Origin: Bacteroidota bacterium
GTDB taxonomy: Bacteria; Bacteroidota; Bacteroidia; 2-12-FULL-35-15
Assembly: GCA_947469885.1 (NCBI GenBank)
Contig: CANIQT010000025.1
Coordinates: forward strand, 1-58,012
Reading direction: 5' to 3'
DNA length: 58,012 nucleotides
Program-made: the position numbers and the translations under genes
Notes under the pieces: generated by a model
Seen by the model: only the letters and a program-made list of their open reading frames with translations
Database searches by the model: none
What the model was told of the DNA's origin: nothing
Part shown: positions 46,110 to 54,262 of the stretch, one piece after another
Numbering within the stretch: position 1 is the stretch's first letter
How the letters are laid out: each line of letters starts with the position of its first letter

Positions 46110-48299
46110 ATGAATTACAAAAAAACTATTGTTGCAACAATTGCACTTACTTCGATTTTCATTAAAGCAAATGCGCAATTTACAACTGACTATACGCCTT
46201 TAAAATCGAGCGGTTTTATACCTTCCGAATTTTTAAAATCGGCAAGGGCTTTATCGGAAGAAGAAATAAAAACGATTGGGTACGGAAAAGACCATACTGC
46301 CAAAACTCAGTTCACTATTTATCAAAATTATTTTCTTCAAAACTTTTTGATGAACGGAGATGTATTAATTAACGATCAACTCACAAAATATGTAAATAGA
46401 GTAGCCGATGAATTATTAAAAAACAATACTTCTCTTCGTAGTCAACTTCACATATATGTAATTAAAACTCCAGAGGTAAATGCCCATGCTTTTGATAAAG
46501 GATTTATTTTTATTAATGTTGGTTTGCTCGCCCAGTTGGAAAACGAAGCACAACTCGCTTATATTCTTTCACACGAAATAACTCACGTTGTTAAAAAACA
46601 TTCGGTAACCGAATACATTGAAAGCATTAAACTAGAGAATGGAACTTCCGATTACGACAGAGGCTCAGAAGAGGAACGAAATTTAGCACGGTATCGGTTT
46701 TCGAAAGAACAAGAAACAGAGGCTGATGCAGAGGGATTGAATATGTTGAAAGAATCGAACTACAGTATTAAAACGGTTAACGGAGCATTTGATGTGCTTC
46801 AGTATTCTTACCTTCCTTTTGAGTTGGTTGATTTCAAAAAATCTTTTTTTGAAGACAAAAATTTAATTTTACCTGACACTTTATTTCTTAAAAAAACATC
46901 TGAAGTAAAATCGAACGATGATTATGATGATACCAAAAGTACACATCCTAATATTCGTAAACGAAGAGGAACTATTGAACCTGATTTGAAAGTGAGCGAT
47001 GAAGCAACACGTAAAAAATACCTTGTGTCGGAAGATCAATTTAAATCGGCACGCGAAACGGCTCGTTTCGAATTGTGTAACTTGTATCTGGTAAATCGTG
47101 ATTACATGAATGCTATTTATGCAGCATACATTCTTTTAGAAAAATATCCTGAAAATATTTATTTGAAAAAAATTGTTGCCAAAGGATTGTTTAATGTTTC
47201 GGTTAACAAATCGTATAGACAAAAAAAATATTCTGGAAATAGTGAAGACGATAACATGAGAGCAAAAAAATATACCATTCCTGATTACGATAAAATTGAA
47301 GGGGCGTCACAACGACTTTATTATATGATGGAAAATTTATCGGACAAAGAACTGAACCTGCTTGCATTAAAGTATGTTTACAAAGCTCATAAAAAATATC
47401 CGCAGGATAAAACATTGGCATCGTTAACCGATTCACTTTTTTCTGAATTGATTAACGTTAATAGTTTATATCTAAATGATTTTGCAAAAAAATCGAAAGT
47501 GGAATTAAAATTTAAAGACACTGTGAAAGTGAAGGAAGAAGTAGAAGTAGCAGATGCAGAAGAAAGCAAGTATTCGAAAATAAAAAAGCAACAAGAAAAA
47601 GTGGAAATTGAAACGGAGGAAAATTTTATTAAGTATGCACTGATAGATGAATTGAAAGATGATGAATTTGTAAAAACATATACCAGAATTGCAAGAGGGT
47701 TAACCAAAAAAGCAGATTACGTGGAGAAGAGTTCCTCAAAAAGCAAAAAATCAAGTGGTAAAAAAGATGAGCCACTTTTGGGTATTGATAAAGTAATATT
47801 TGTAGACCCCTATTATGTGAGAGCTAAATATGAAGATGGAAATTCGAGTACCAATTATTTTGAATCGGAACAACAAGAAACGGTGCTTGCCAACATTCAG
47901 AAAAAATGTGCTGACCGTTTAAAATTATCTTACGTAAACATTACCACAAAAGGTTTAACTCCTGATGATATGGAAAAATATAATGATAATGCATTGTTGA
48001 ACGAATGGATTGGAGAGCGGTTTAAACATGGTAATAACAGTGATGAAGTAGAAGCCAATGCCGAAGCCATCAGACAACTAATTGATAAAATGGGAACAAA
48101 ATATGTGGCATGGAGTGGTGTATATAACAGCAAAGGGCGCTCGTTTAAAAACACTTATTTCTTTTTGGTTTTTAATTTAGAATCGGGCAATGTGTTGAAA
48201 TACGAAACCCGCACCACCAAGTCGAAAGACAACCTGGATTTGATTACTTCTTATGTATATAATTCGTTAATGCATGTTGCAAAAAAACCAAAAGAATAA
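46110..48299 (+). CDS. M48-family zinc metalloprotease, secreted
   Basis: 729 residues from the ATG at 46110 (MNYKKTIVATIAL, signal peptide ending KANAQ); an in-frame TTG at 46071 lies inside the terminator-like T-run and is rejected. HEITH at 155-159 gives two zinc ligands and the catalytic Glu; the third ligand is in QETEADAEGLNML. This layout matches periplasmic BepA/LoiP-like M48 proteases rather than membrane HtpX. The long C-terminal half has TPR-like helices (AIYAAYILLEKYPENIYLKKIV), an acidic/basic linker (KSSSKSKKSSGKKDE) and a final alpha/beta domain. In the family it removes or repairs misassembled outer-membrane proteins. The next gene starts after one base. Confidence 0.88.
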   Translation: MNYKKTIVATIALTSIFIKANAQFTTDYTPLKSSGFIPSEFLKSARALSEEEIKTIGYGKDHTAKTQFTIYQNYFLQNFLMNGDVLINDQLTKYVNRVADELLKNNTSLRSQLHIYVIKTPEVNAHAFDKGFIFINVGLLAQLENEAQLAYILSHEITHVVKKHSVTEYIESIKLENGTSDYDRGSEEERNLARYRFSKEQETEADAEGLNMLKESNYSIKTVNGAFDVLQYSYLPFELVDFKKSFFEDKNLILPDTLFLKKTSEVKSNDDYDDTKSTHPNIRKRRGTIEPDLKVSDEATRKKYLVSEDQFKSARETARFELCNLYLVNRDYMNAIYAAYILLEKYPENIYLKKIVAKGLFNVSVNKSYRQKKYSGNSEDDNMRAKKYTIPDYDKIEGASQRLYYMMENLSDKELNLLALKYVYKAHKKYPQDKTLASLTDSLFSELINVNSLYLNDFAKKSKVELKFKDTVKVKEEVEVADAEESKYSKIKKQQEKVEIETEENFIKYALIDELKDDEFVKTYTRIARGLTKKADYVEKSSSKSKKSSGKKDEPLLGIDKVIFVDPYYVRAKYEDGNSSTNYFESEQQETVLANIQKKCADRLKLSYVNITTKGLTPDDMEKYNDNALLNEWIGERFKHGNNSDEVEANAEAIRQLIDKMGTKYVAWSGVYNSKGRSFKNTYFFLVFNLESGNVLKYETRTTKSKDNLDLITSYVYNSLMHVAKKPKE

Positions 48300-48300
48300 T

Positions 48301-49128
48301 ATGAAAATTAAATTAATTGTATTATTTGCCATTGTTGGCTGCACTTGTTTTGCGCAAGCTCCTGGTTATATGGGACGAAAATTTGTGATTGGTTATTCCA
48401 ATTATTTTTTTCCTGCTGGTATTGGTCCTACTGCCAATACGCAAGAAGAAGGTCAGGCATTTAGCGGAGTAAACCTAACGCATTGTTTAAATCTAGAATA
48501 CGTCATTAAAAACAGAACTAATTTTTGTGTTTCTATTCAAACCTTAAAAACCGGAATAGCCCCAGGAGTTTTATACAGCAGTTCGACATATGACTATAAC
48601 TATGGAAATAATTATAGTTATTCTTATGAATACAGCCCCAAACCTTTTGTGCCTATGCAACTAAGAACCTTTAATGTAGGATTAGGTTTTAAATTTTTTC
48701 AAAGTGGTTCGTTATCACCGATAGGTAAATATAAAAAACTGGAACTACTTTTATTGTTTTCAAAACTTACTTATAACAACCATTCGTTCTTAAAACAATC
48801 GAGTGATCCAAACAACAATGGACAATCAACCCCAATATTAGGTCCTGGCGAAAATAATTATCAGACCTTTGCAATTACATACACTGCTGGTCGTTCAAGA
48901 GTATTGTTTAATAGGCTGGTAATTGATTTCGGATTAAGGTTAGGTTTTCTTCCGGCCGGAATAGTAAGTGCCTATTTGCAAAATAAACAAGCAAATGCCG
49001 ACCGCTATTCTTCTTCCACCACTTCAAGTTTCGATTTCGATAAAGTAATGCGTCAGGAAACGAATCAACGGTTGTTCAGACAACAACTTATTAATTTCCA
49101 CATTGGTTTAGGATTTTTAGCATTTTAA
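48301..49128 (+). CDS. Envelope protein of unknown function, tandem paralog 1
   Basis: 275 residues. ATG at 48301 is one base after the M48 stop codon, so the two are in one operon. Signal peptide ends CFAQA. The mature N-terminus PGYMGRKFVIGYSNYFFPA, the centre LNLEYVIKNRTNFCVSIQ and the end RLFRQQLINFHIGLGFLAF are shared with the next gene. Alternating aromatic residues and the terminal phenylalanine region suggest an outer-membrane beta-barrel. The function is unknown; the M48 protease upstream could act on it (inference). Confidence 0.8.
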   Translation: MKIKLIVLFAIVGCTCFAQAPGYMGRKFVIGYSNYFFPAGIGPTANTQEEGQAFSGVNLTHCLNLEYVIKNRTNFCVSIQTLKTGIAPGVLYSSSTYDYNYGNNYSYSYEYSPKPFVPMQLRTFNVGLGFKFFQSGSLSPIGKYKKLELLLLFSKLTYNNHSFLKQSSDPNNNGQSTPILGPGENNYQTFAITYTAGRSRVLFNRLVIDFGLRLGFLPAGIVSAYLQNKQANADRYSSSTTSSFDFDKVMRQETNQRLFRQQLINFHIGLGFLAF

Positions 49129-49962
49129 ATGATGAAAAAAAAGAGTTTAGTTTTATCCTTTTTATTTGTTGCTTCCTTTTCTTTTTCTCAGGTAGCAGGT
49201 TATATGGGGAAAAGATTTGTGATTGCTTACGACAATTATTTTTTCCCTGCCATCAAAGGGCCTGGTCTAACAAATGCAGCTCCCTCATCTGAATTTAGTC
49301 CTGGACTAAACAATGTAAATTGTTTAAATTTGGACTATACCATTAAACAAAGAGTTAATTTTTGTATCTCCCTTCAATACATGCGCACCGGAATTGCCTA
49401 TAGAAAAGGTAGCATAACGGGTAGCAGTTCGGGCGCATATCCAAATGAAACCTATTCAAGCAATTCAAATAATTCTTTTACATCCATTCATTCAATATAC
49501 GATGGAGATTTTTCTACTCCTGCTGTTTTGTCTTCAGTAAATATTGGTGGAGGAATAAAGATATTTAATCATGGATGCATTGCTCCGGTAGGTAAATATG
49601 TTAAGTTTGAAATTTTGATATTTAATGAAACCGTGGTATATGATAGTGAACATTTTTATGTTACAGATTATCCTACCTCATCGCAAGTTAAAGTAAAGCA
49701 GGGAGCTGGAACATATAATTATAGAAATTTTGCTTTAACTTTTACCAAAGGAACACAGCGTGTTTTCTTTAATAAAATAGTTTTGGATTATGGATTCCGC
49801 TTTGGGCTTGTTCCTGCTGGATTTACAACTTTTCTTTTCAATGGTCTTGATAGTTCTGATTCAAAATCGATGGAGCAGGATTTTAAAATACATGCCACCT
49901 ATCGCATTTTCCGCGAACAACTGTTGAACCTCCACATCGGCATCGGGTTTTTGGCTTTTTAA
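49129..49962 (+). CDS. Envelope protein of unknown function, tandem paralog 2
   Basis: 277 residues, starting directly after the upstream TAA (ATG 49129 or 49132). Signal peptide ends FSFSQ. It shares AGYMGKRFVIAYDNYFFPA, CLNLDYTIKQRVNFCISLQYMRTGIAY and the end LLNLHIGIGFLAF with paralog 1, so the pair arose by tandem duplication and has diverged well. It is likely an outer-membrane beta-barrel. The 21-bp array begins about 20 bp after its stop codon. Confidence 0.8.
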   Translation: MMKKKSLVLSFLFVASFSFSQVAGYMGKRFVIAYDNYFFPAIKGPGLTNAAPSSEFSPGLNNVNCLNLDYTIKQRVNFCISLQYMRTGIAYRKGSITGSSSGAYPNETYSSNSNNSFTSIHSIYDGDFSTPAVLSSVNIGGGIKIFNHGCIAPVGKYVKFEILIFNETVVYDSEHFYVTDYPTSSQVKVKQGAGTYNYRNFALTFTKGTQRVFFNKIVLDYGFRFGLVPAGFTTFLFNGLDSSDSKSMEQDFKIHATYRIFREQLLNLHIGIGFLAF

Positions 49963-49982
49963 CAACAGAAAGCTAACCGAAA

Positions 49983-50126
49983 CGAGAAAGAGTCTCTTTT
50001 GAGGAAGAAAGAGTCTCTTTTGAGGTAAAAAGAGTCTCTTTTTAGGAAGAAAAAGTCTCTTTACAGGTAAAAAGAGTCTCTTTATAGGAAGAAAGAGACT
50101 CCTTTGAGGTAAAAGAAGACTCCTTT
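49983..50126. repeat. 21-bp tandem array of palindromes, 7 units in perfect phase
   Basis: Dyad centres lie at 49993, 50014, 50035, 50056, 50077, 50098 and 50119, exactly 21 bp apart. The core is AAAGAG-T-CTCTTT, later drifting to AAAGAG-A-CTCCTTT. Linkers alternate between GAGGAAGA-like and GAGGTAAA-like, so a 42-bp super-period is present. It lies between convergent genes. Confidence 0.95.
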
Positions 50127-50186
50127 ATGAAATTAAAGAGTTTAACAATTCTTAATCCACTTCATACCTTAGTATTCCCCCCCGTT

Positions 50187-50270
50187 CAGCGTAGCGTCCA
50201 CGCTGCGTTGCATTTAACCGGCATCGTGCCAAAATAATTTAGGTTTATAAAAAAGCCTCCTTGTTGGCAC
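50187..50270. other. Possible structured element: G/C-rich palindrome and nested inverted repeat
   Basis: CAGCGT-N7-ACGCTG (50187-50105 region, ending at 50205) is G/C-rich in an AT-rich setting; the alternative pairing CGTAGCG-TCCA-CGCTGCG is also possible. It is followed by GTGCCAA (50226-50232), complementary to TTGGCAC (50264-50270), which encloses a smaller AGGTTT/AAGCCT pairing. It may be a REP-like element or a small structured RNA. I recognise neither. Confidence 0.4.
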
Positions 50271-50359
50271 TGCACTAATGCAATTAAGTTGAGGATTGAT
50301 TTCTGAATTTGAGATGTTTGATTATTGGGTATATAAATAATTATCTAATAAAAAAACAT

Positions 50360-50391
50360 AAAAAAAGGGCAACCTTGTTGCCCTTTTTTTA
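50360..50391 (-). terminator. Intrinsic terminator after the downstream usp gene
   Basis: AAAAAGGGCAAC and GTTGCCCTTTTT form a 12-bp perfect stem with a three-base loop and flanking A/T runs, 18 bp beyond the stop of the minus-strand gene. Confidence 0.93.
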
Positions 50392-50408
50392 TGTTATATA
50401 TTTATATA

Positions 50409-51296
50409 TTAATAAGGGTTTTCCCAAGCAATAGTAACACCCAATAAAGGATGAATACTCATTACCGGAATTTTAGAATGATTAACCACTTGTTGCGCAT
50501 ACGTTCCAATTAGTCTGCCTGTAATGCTTTCCACCTGGTCGGTCATAATAACTATCAAATCCATACCGTTGTTATTAGCATAATCCAATGTTACTTTTGC
50601 CTGATTGCTTCCTTTAGCAACTGCTTTGTCGCAAAGCACTCCGCACTTGTGGGCATACTCTTGTATCTGCGTTAATTTAACATCAAACACTTTCATTTCC
50701 ACTTCGTCCAAATCGCTATCTGGCAAACCAAGCACATGAATCTTGGAAGCAAAATGCTTTGCAAGTACAATTGCATGATTTACTTTCTGACGGGAATGTG
50801 TTGAATCATCGATGGGAAGAAGAATGTTCTTATATCCGAATTTGGAAGTTGTACCCTGAACAGATAAAACCGGACAAACAGCCTGTGTTACTACTTTATA
50901 AGTATTACTTCCAACAAAAAATTCTGCAATACCTGATGCCCCATGTGTTCCCATAACAACAAGATCAATAGATTTTTCTTTAGACAAAGAAATAATTTCT
51001 GAAAAGATATTTCCATTACTGGTAATACACTCAGACTTTACTCCATATTTAGTCCGAATATCGGTTGCAAGTTCCTCCAGCTTTTTTTCGATAGACAACA
51101 TAAAATCTTCAGGAACTTTTACTTCAATTTCAGGAGTAATAATGGAGAATTTCTCCCAATATTTTTCTACTACATGCAGCAATATTAAGTCTGCTTTATA
51201 GAGCTGCGCTGTAAATCCCGCATGTTCTATGGCTAGTAATGAGGTTTCCGAAAAATCAATCGGAATAAGAATTTTTTGAATATTGAATGGTTTCAT
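50409..51296 (-). CDS. Universal stress protein, two UspA domains (copy 1)
   Basis: 295 residues made of two UspA domains. The first (IQKILIPIDFSETS...) has the ATP-binding pattern G-x2-G-x9-G-S in VMGTHGASGIAEFFVGSNTYK. The second (YKNILLPIDDSTHSR...) keeps the start but has a degraded loop (VIMTDQVESITGRLIGTYAQQ). Such cytoplasmic proteins bind ATP or other nucleotides and respond to stress or starvation; direct targets are unknown. It is 56 bp downstream of a paralog of equal length, so both are probably in one operon; a strong terminator follows. Confidence 0.92.
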   Translation of the reverse strand: MKPFNIQKILIPIDFSETSLLAIEHAGFTAQLYKADLILLHVVEKYWEKFSIITPEIEVKVPEDFMLSIEKKLEELATDIRTKYGVKSECITSNGNIFSEIISLSKEKSIDLVVMGTHGASGIAEFFVGSNTYKVVTQAVCPVLSVQGTTSKFGYKNILLPIDDSTHSRQKVNHAIVLAKHFASKIHVLGLPDSDLDEVEMKVFDVKLTQIQEYAHKCGVLCDKAVAKGSNQAKVTLDYANNNGMDLIVIMTDQVESITGRLIGTYAQQVVNHSKIPVMSIHPLLGVTIAWENPY

Positions 51297-51352
51297 AGTT
51301 TAATTGTTTGTTAGTGAATAATTATTTTTTTGAATTGACTTTATTGAAAATA

Positions 51353-52240
51353 TTAATATGGATAAGGAAAAACAGTTGTGTCTTTTTTAAATACCGGTCG
51401 AATACTTAAAACAGGAATAGTTGAGTGATTAATAATTTCCTGCGCTGATGAACCGATAAAATATTTTGTAACATCAAGTTCCTGCTGAGTCATAATCATA
51501 ATTAAATCACCTTCCACTTTTTCGGCATATTCAAGAATGTTTTGTGCTAAGGAATCTTCACCTTTAACACCTTTTACGATTTCAGCCGAACATTCCACCC
51601 CTTCTCTTTCCAGAAACGCTTTCACCTGTCCTAACTGGCGCGTAAGGCGGTTTACAACAAATTCATCCGAAGTAAATAATACAGAAACCACCCGAACCAC
51701 AGCCTTGTTGAATAACTTTGATAAATGAATTGCCATGCCTACTTTTTCTTTTGTTTCTTTTGATAAATCAAGCGGAAGAACGATGTTTTCGATACCTTTA
51801 CGATGTTCAGTGCCTTTAATGGTAATTACAGGTATCCTGGATTCGCGTACCACGCGCAAAGCATTGGAACCTATAAATTTTTTTTTTACACTGTCCTCAC
51901 CGTTCGTCCCCATCACAATAAATGTTGCATTTATTAATTCGGCAACCTCATTTATTTTTTCGTAAACTGAACCTTGCGCAACAAGCGAACTGACGGTTAG
52001 TTTATTTTTTTTCTCTACTTCGGCTGCCAGTTTATCCAGGTCTTTCTGAATTGTTTTTTTTAGGTCATCGTGCTGCTTTTGCGAAAAAAGCTTGGCAATC
52101 ATTCCCTGGTCTTCCACCACATGAAGCAAAGTAATCTCTGCGTGATATTTTCTGGCTAAATTATAAGATTGGTCTAATGCTAGGAGTGATTGTTCAGAGA
52201 AATCTATTGGTACTAAAATTTTATTAGTAGATTGAATCAT
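51353..52240 (-). CDS. Universal stress protein, two UspA domains (copy 2)
   Basis: 295 residues, the same length and domain plan as the gene that follows it. The first domain (NKILVPIDFSEQSL) has VMGTNGEDSVKKKFIGSNALRVV; the second (IENIVLPLDLSKETK) ends IMTQQELDVTKYFIGSSAQEIINHSTIPVLSI. The pair is a tandem duplication. The gene is divergent from a nucleoside phosphorylase, with a TATATTTG box and a 16-bp palindrome in the shared spacer. Confidence 0.92.
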   Translation of the reverse strand: MIQSTNKILVPIDFSEQSLLALDQSYNLARKYHAEITLLHVVEDQGMIAKLFSQKQHDDLKKTIQKDLDKLAAEVEKKNKLTVSSLVAQGSVYEKINEVAELINATFIVMGTNGEDSVKKKFIGSNALRVVRESRIPVITIKGTEHRKGIENIVLPLDLSKETKEKVGMAIHLSKLFNKAVVRVVSVLFTSDEFVVNRLTRQLGQVKAFLEREGVECSAEIVKGVKGEDSLAQNILEYAEKVEGDLIMIMTQQELDVTKYFIGSSAQEIINHSTIPVLSIRPVFKKDTTVFPYPY

Positions 52241-52298
52241 AAATTTTGAATACTTTTGAATCTTAATTCAACAAATTAAATCATTTATTAATTTTCTG

Positions 52299-52306
52299 CA
52301 AATATA
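52299..52306 (-). promoter_or_regulatory. Putative -7 promoter box (TATATTTG) of the usp pair
   Basis: CAAATATA on the plus strand gives TATATTTG on the minus strand, 59 bp before the usp start codon. It overlaps the palindrome at 52304-52319. Confidence 0.55.
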
Positions 52307-52319
52307 AACGTATGTTTAT
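52304..52319. promoter_or_regulatory. Candidate operator: ATAAAC-GTAT-GTTTAT palindrome
   Basis: A perfect 6-bp dyad around GTAT in the divergent spacer between usp and the phosphorylase gene, overlapping the -7 box of usp. A dimeric regulator binding here could repress usp and also affect the divergent gene. Confidence 0.4.
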
Positions 52320-52397
52320 CGTTTTGAAGAATACAAACGTAATAAAAAATATTTTCTTTTTACCAACTAAACCAATTTTATATTAAAAATATTAGCT

Positions 52398-53273
52398 ATG
52401 GGCATCATCATTCCAGAAACAGAACTTATCTTAAACCCGAACGGAAGTGTTTATCATTTACAGTTATTGCCTGAAAATATCCCTCAAAACATCATAATAG
52501 TTGGCGACCCCGGCAGAGTGGAAATTGTTTCATGGCATTTTGATACCGTTGATTTTAAAATTCAGAATCGTGAATTTGTTACTCATTGCGGCACTTATAA
52601 CGGTAAAAGGGTGATGGTCATTTCTTCAGGAATTGGCACAGATAATATTGACATCTTAATTAATGAACTGGATGCGGCTGTTAACATTGATTTGAAAACA
52701 CGTATGGTTAAGGATGAACACACTACCTTAAATATTGTGCGAATAGGAACATCAGGAGCTTTGCAGCAGGACATACCTGTGGATAGTTATGTGGTTTCCT
52801 CACATGGGCTGGGGTTTGACGGTTTGCTGAATTACTATCAGGATTTACATCTTATTAATGAAAACGAAATTTCAGAAGCCTTTATAAAACAAACCAACTG
52901 GAACAAAAATTTGCCTTATCCTTATTGTATAAAAGGGTCTGAAGAATTAATTAATAAAATTGGTTACGACTTTGAAAAAGGTGTCACAGCTACTGCTCCC
53001 GGATTTTATGGTCCCCAGGGACGAAAATTGAGGCTTACTCCCTGGGTGGAAGATTTTAACGAAGAATTAACAAATTTCAAACACCTTCAATACCGAATCA
53101 CCAACTTCGAAATGGAGACTTCTGCGCTTTATGGTCTGGGGGCATTGTTAGGGCACCAAACCTGCACCGTTTGTGCTGTTATCGCCAACAGGGTGATTAA
53201 ACAATACAGCAAAAATCATCACCTGGCAGTACAAAATTTAATAGACCTTGTGTTAAAGAGATTAACAATGTAA
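52398..53273 (+). CDS. Nucleoside phosphorylase family protein (uridine-phosphorylase-like)
   Basis: 291 residues. VGDPGR at 35-40 is the phosphate-binding motif of this family; VRIGTSGALQ and FEMETSALYG (237-246) correspond to the ribose/phosphate and nucleoside-binding segments. In the family the enzyme cleaves a nucleoside with phosphate to a free base and ribose-1-phosphate. Base preference cannot be read safely; the FEMETSAL version is closest to uridine phosphorylase. ATG at 52398 follows an AT-rich leader. The gene at 53349 has its own promoter box. Confidence 0.88.
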   Translation: MGIIIPETELILNPNGSVYHLQLLPENIPQNIIIVGDPGRVEIVSWHFDTVDFKIQNREFVTHCGTYNGKRVMVISSGIGTDNIDILINELDAAVNIDLKTRMVKDEHTTLNIVRIGTSGALQQDIPVDSYVVSSHGLGFDGLLNYYQDLHLINENEISEAFIKQTNWNKNLPYPYCIKGSEELINKIGYDFEKGVTATAPGFYGPQGRKLRLTPWVEDFNEELTNFKHLQYRITNFEMETSALYGLGALLGHQTCTVCAVIANRVIKQYSKNHHLAVQNLIDLVLKRLTM

Positions 53274-53321
53274 CGTTGAAATCTTCTTAAGAGTATATGT
53301 AAATACCTAAATTCTCCCTCC

Positions 53322-53329
53322 TACATTTG
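53322..53329 (+). promoter_or_regulatory. Putative -7 promoter box (TACATTTG)
   Basis: An exact TAnnTTTG match 19 bp before the ATG at 53349. Confidence 0.6.
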
Positions 53330-53348
53330 TCCTCGAAATAATTATTCG

Positions 53349-54221
53349 ATGAACAAAAAGGAAATTTTCGCTCTCATCTCATTGCTGGACGATCCGGATG
53401 AAAGTGTTTTCAAACAAGTAAGTATGAAATTCCTGTCTCTTGGTCAAAATGTAATTCCTGTGCTTGAAGATGCCTGGGAACACTCCTTCGACACCCTTAT
53501 TCAGAACCGAATCGAAAATATTATCCACCAGATTCAGTTTGACATAATTAAAGATGAATTAAGAAACTGGGCTGAGCCTGACAATCAGGACTTGCTTGAA
53601 GGTGCTTTGCTCATTGCACGTTATCAGTATCCTGATATTGACATTGCCAAAATTCATAAACAAATTGCTCAGGTCAAACAGGATGTGTGGCTGGAGCTGA
53701 ATGAATATTTAACGGCTCTCGAAAAAATAAAAATTATTAATCATATTTTATTTGATGTACATAATTTCAGCGGGAACACTACTAATTATCATGCACCTCA
53801 GAATTCATATATTAATAATGTGCTGGAAAGTAAAAAAGGAAACCCTCTGTTGCTTTCTATAATATATACCATCGTGGCACAGAGTTTGGAAATACCGATA
53901 TATGGCGTCAATCTTCCTGAACATTTTATTTTATGTTATGTAAACGTGGAGGTGATGGGAATGCCTACTACTGATGGAAATCAGGGAAGCAATGTATTGT
54001 TCTACATTAATCCGTTCAGTAAAGGAGCAGTGTTCGGGCAGAAAGAAGTAGATGCATTTTTAATGCAACTGAAATTACCGCCATTGGCTATGTATTATGA
54101 GCCATGCTCAAATTTAGAAATTATTAAACGTTTACTTCGTAATTTGATTGCATCTTACGAAAAATTGGGTTATCCGGATAAAAGTGAGGAGTTAAAGGGG
54201 CTGTTAGGTTCTTTGGGTTAG
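53349..54221 (+). CDS. SirB1/transglutaminase-like core 2 family protein
   Basis: 290 residues. A helical N-terminal region (SLLDDPDESVFKQVSMKFLSLGQNVIP) is HEAT-like. The core FSGNTTNYHAPQNSYINNVLESKKGNPLLLSIIYTIVAQSLEIPIYGVNLPEHFILCY matches the SirB1/Transglut_core2 family, including the GNPLxLSIIY and LPGHF-like (LPEHFIL) motifs. The usual transglutaminase cysteine is replaced in this family, and catalysis is not established. The last residues (YPDKSEELKGLLGSLG) are encoded by DNA that recurs four times, degraded, downstream. Confidence 0.85.
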   Translation: MNKKEIFALISLLDDPDESVFKQVSMKFLSLGQNVIPVLEDAWEHSFDTLIQNRIENIIHQIQFDIIKDELRNWAEPDNQDLLEGALLIARYQYPDIDIAKIHKQIAQVKQDVWLELNEYLTALEKIKIINHILFDVHNFSGNTTNYHAPQNSYINNVLESKKGNPLLLSIIYTIVAQSLEIPIYGVNLPEHFILCYVNVEVMGMPTTDGNQGSNVLFYINPFSKGAVFGQKEVDAFLMQLKLPPLAMYYEPCSNLEIIKRLLRNLIASYEKLGYPDKSEELKGLLGSLG

Positions 54222-54235
54222 GGAACTTTTCAGTC

Positions 54236-54262
54236 TCTGCTCTCTGATACGTTGAGAGCAGA
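54236..54262 (+). terminator. Hairpin after the SirB1-like gene
   Basis: TCTGCTCTC and GAGAGCAGA form a 9-bp perfect stem with a 9-nt loop, 14 bp after the stop codon. No T-run follows, so it may be a processing or weak termination signal. Confidence 0.5.

Noticed and set aside
48274..48300. Start of paralog 1 inside the M48 gene
   Set aside because: The ATG at 48301 directly begins the signal peptide MKIKLIVLF; the extension adds polar residues only.
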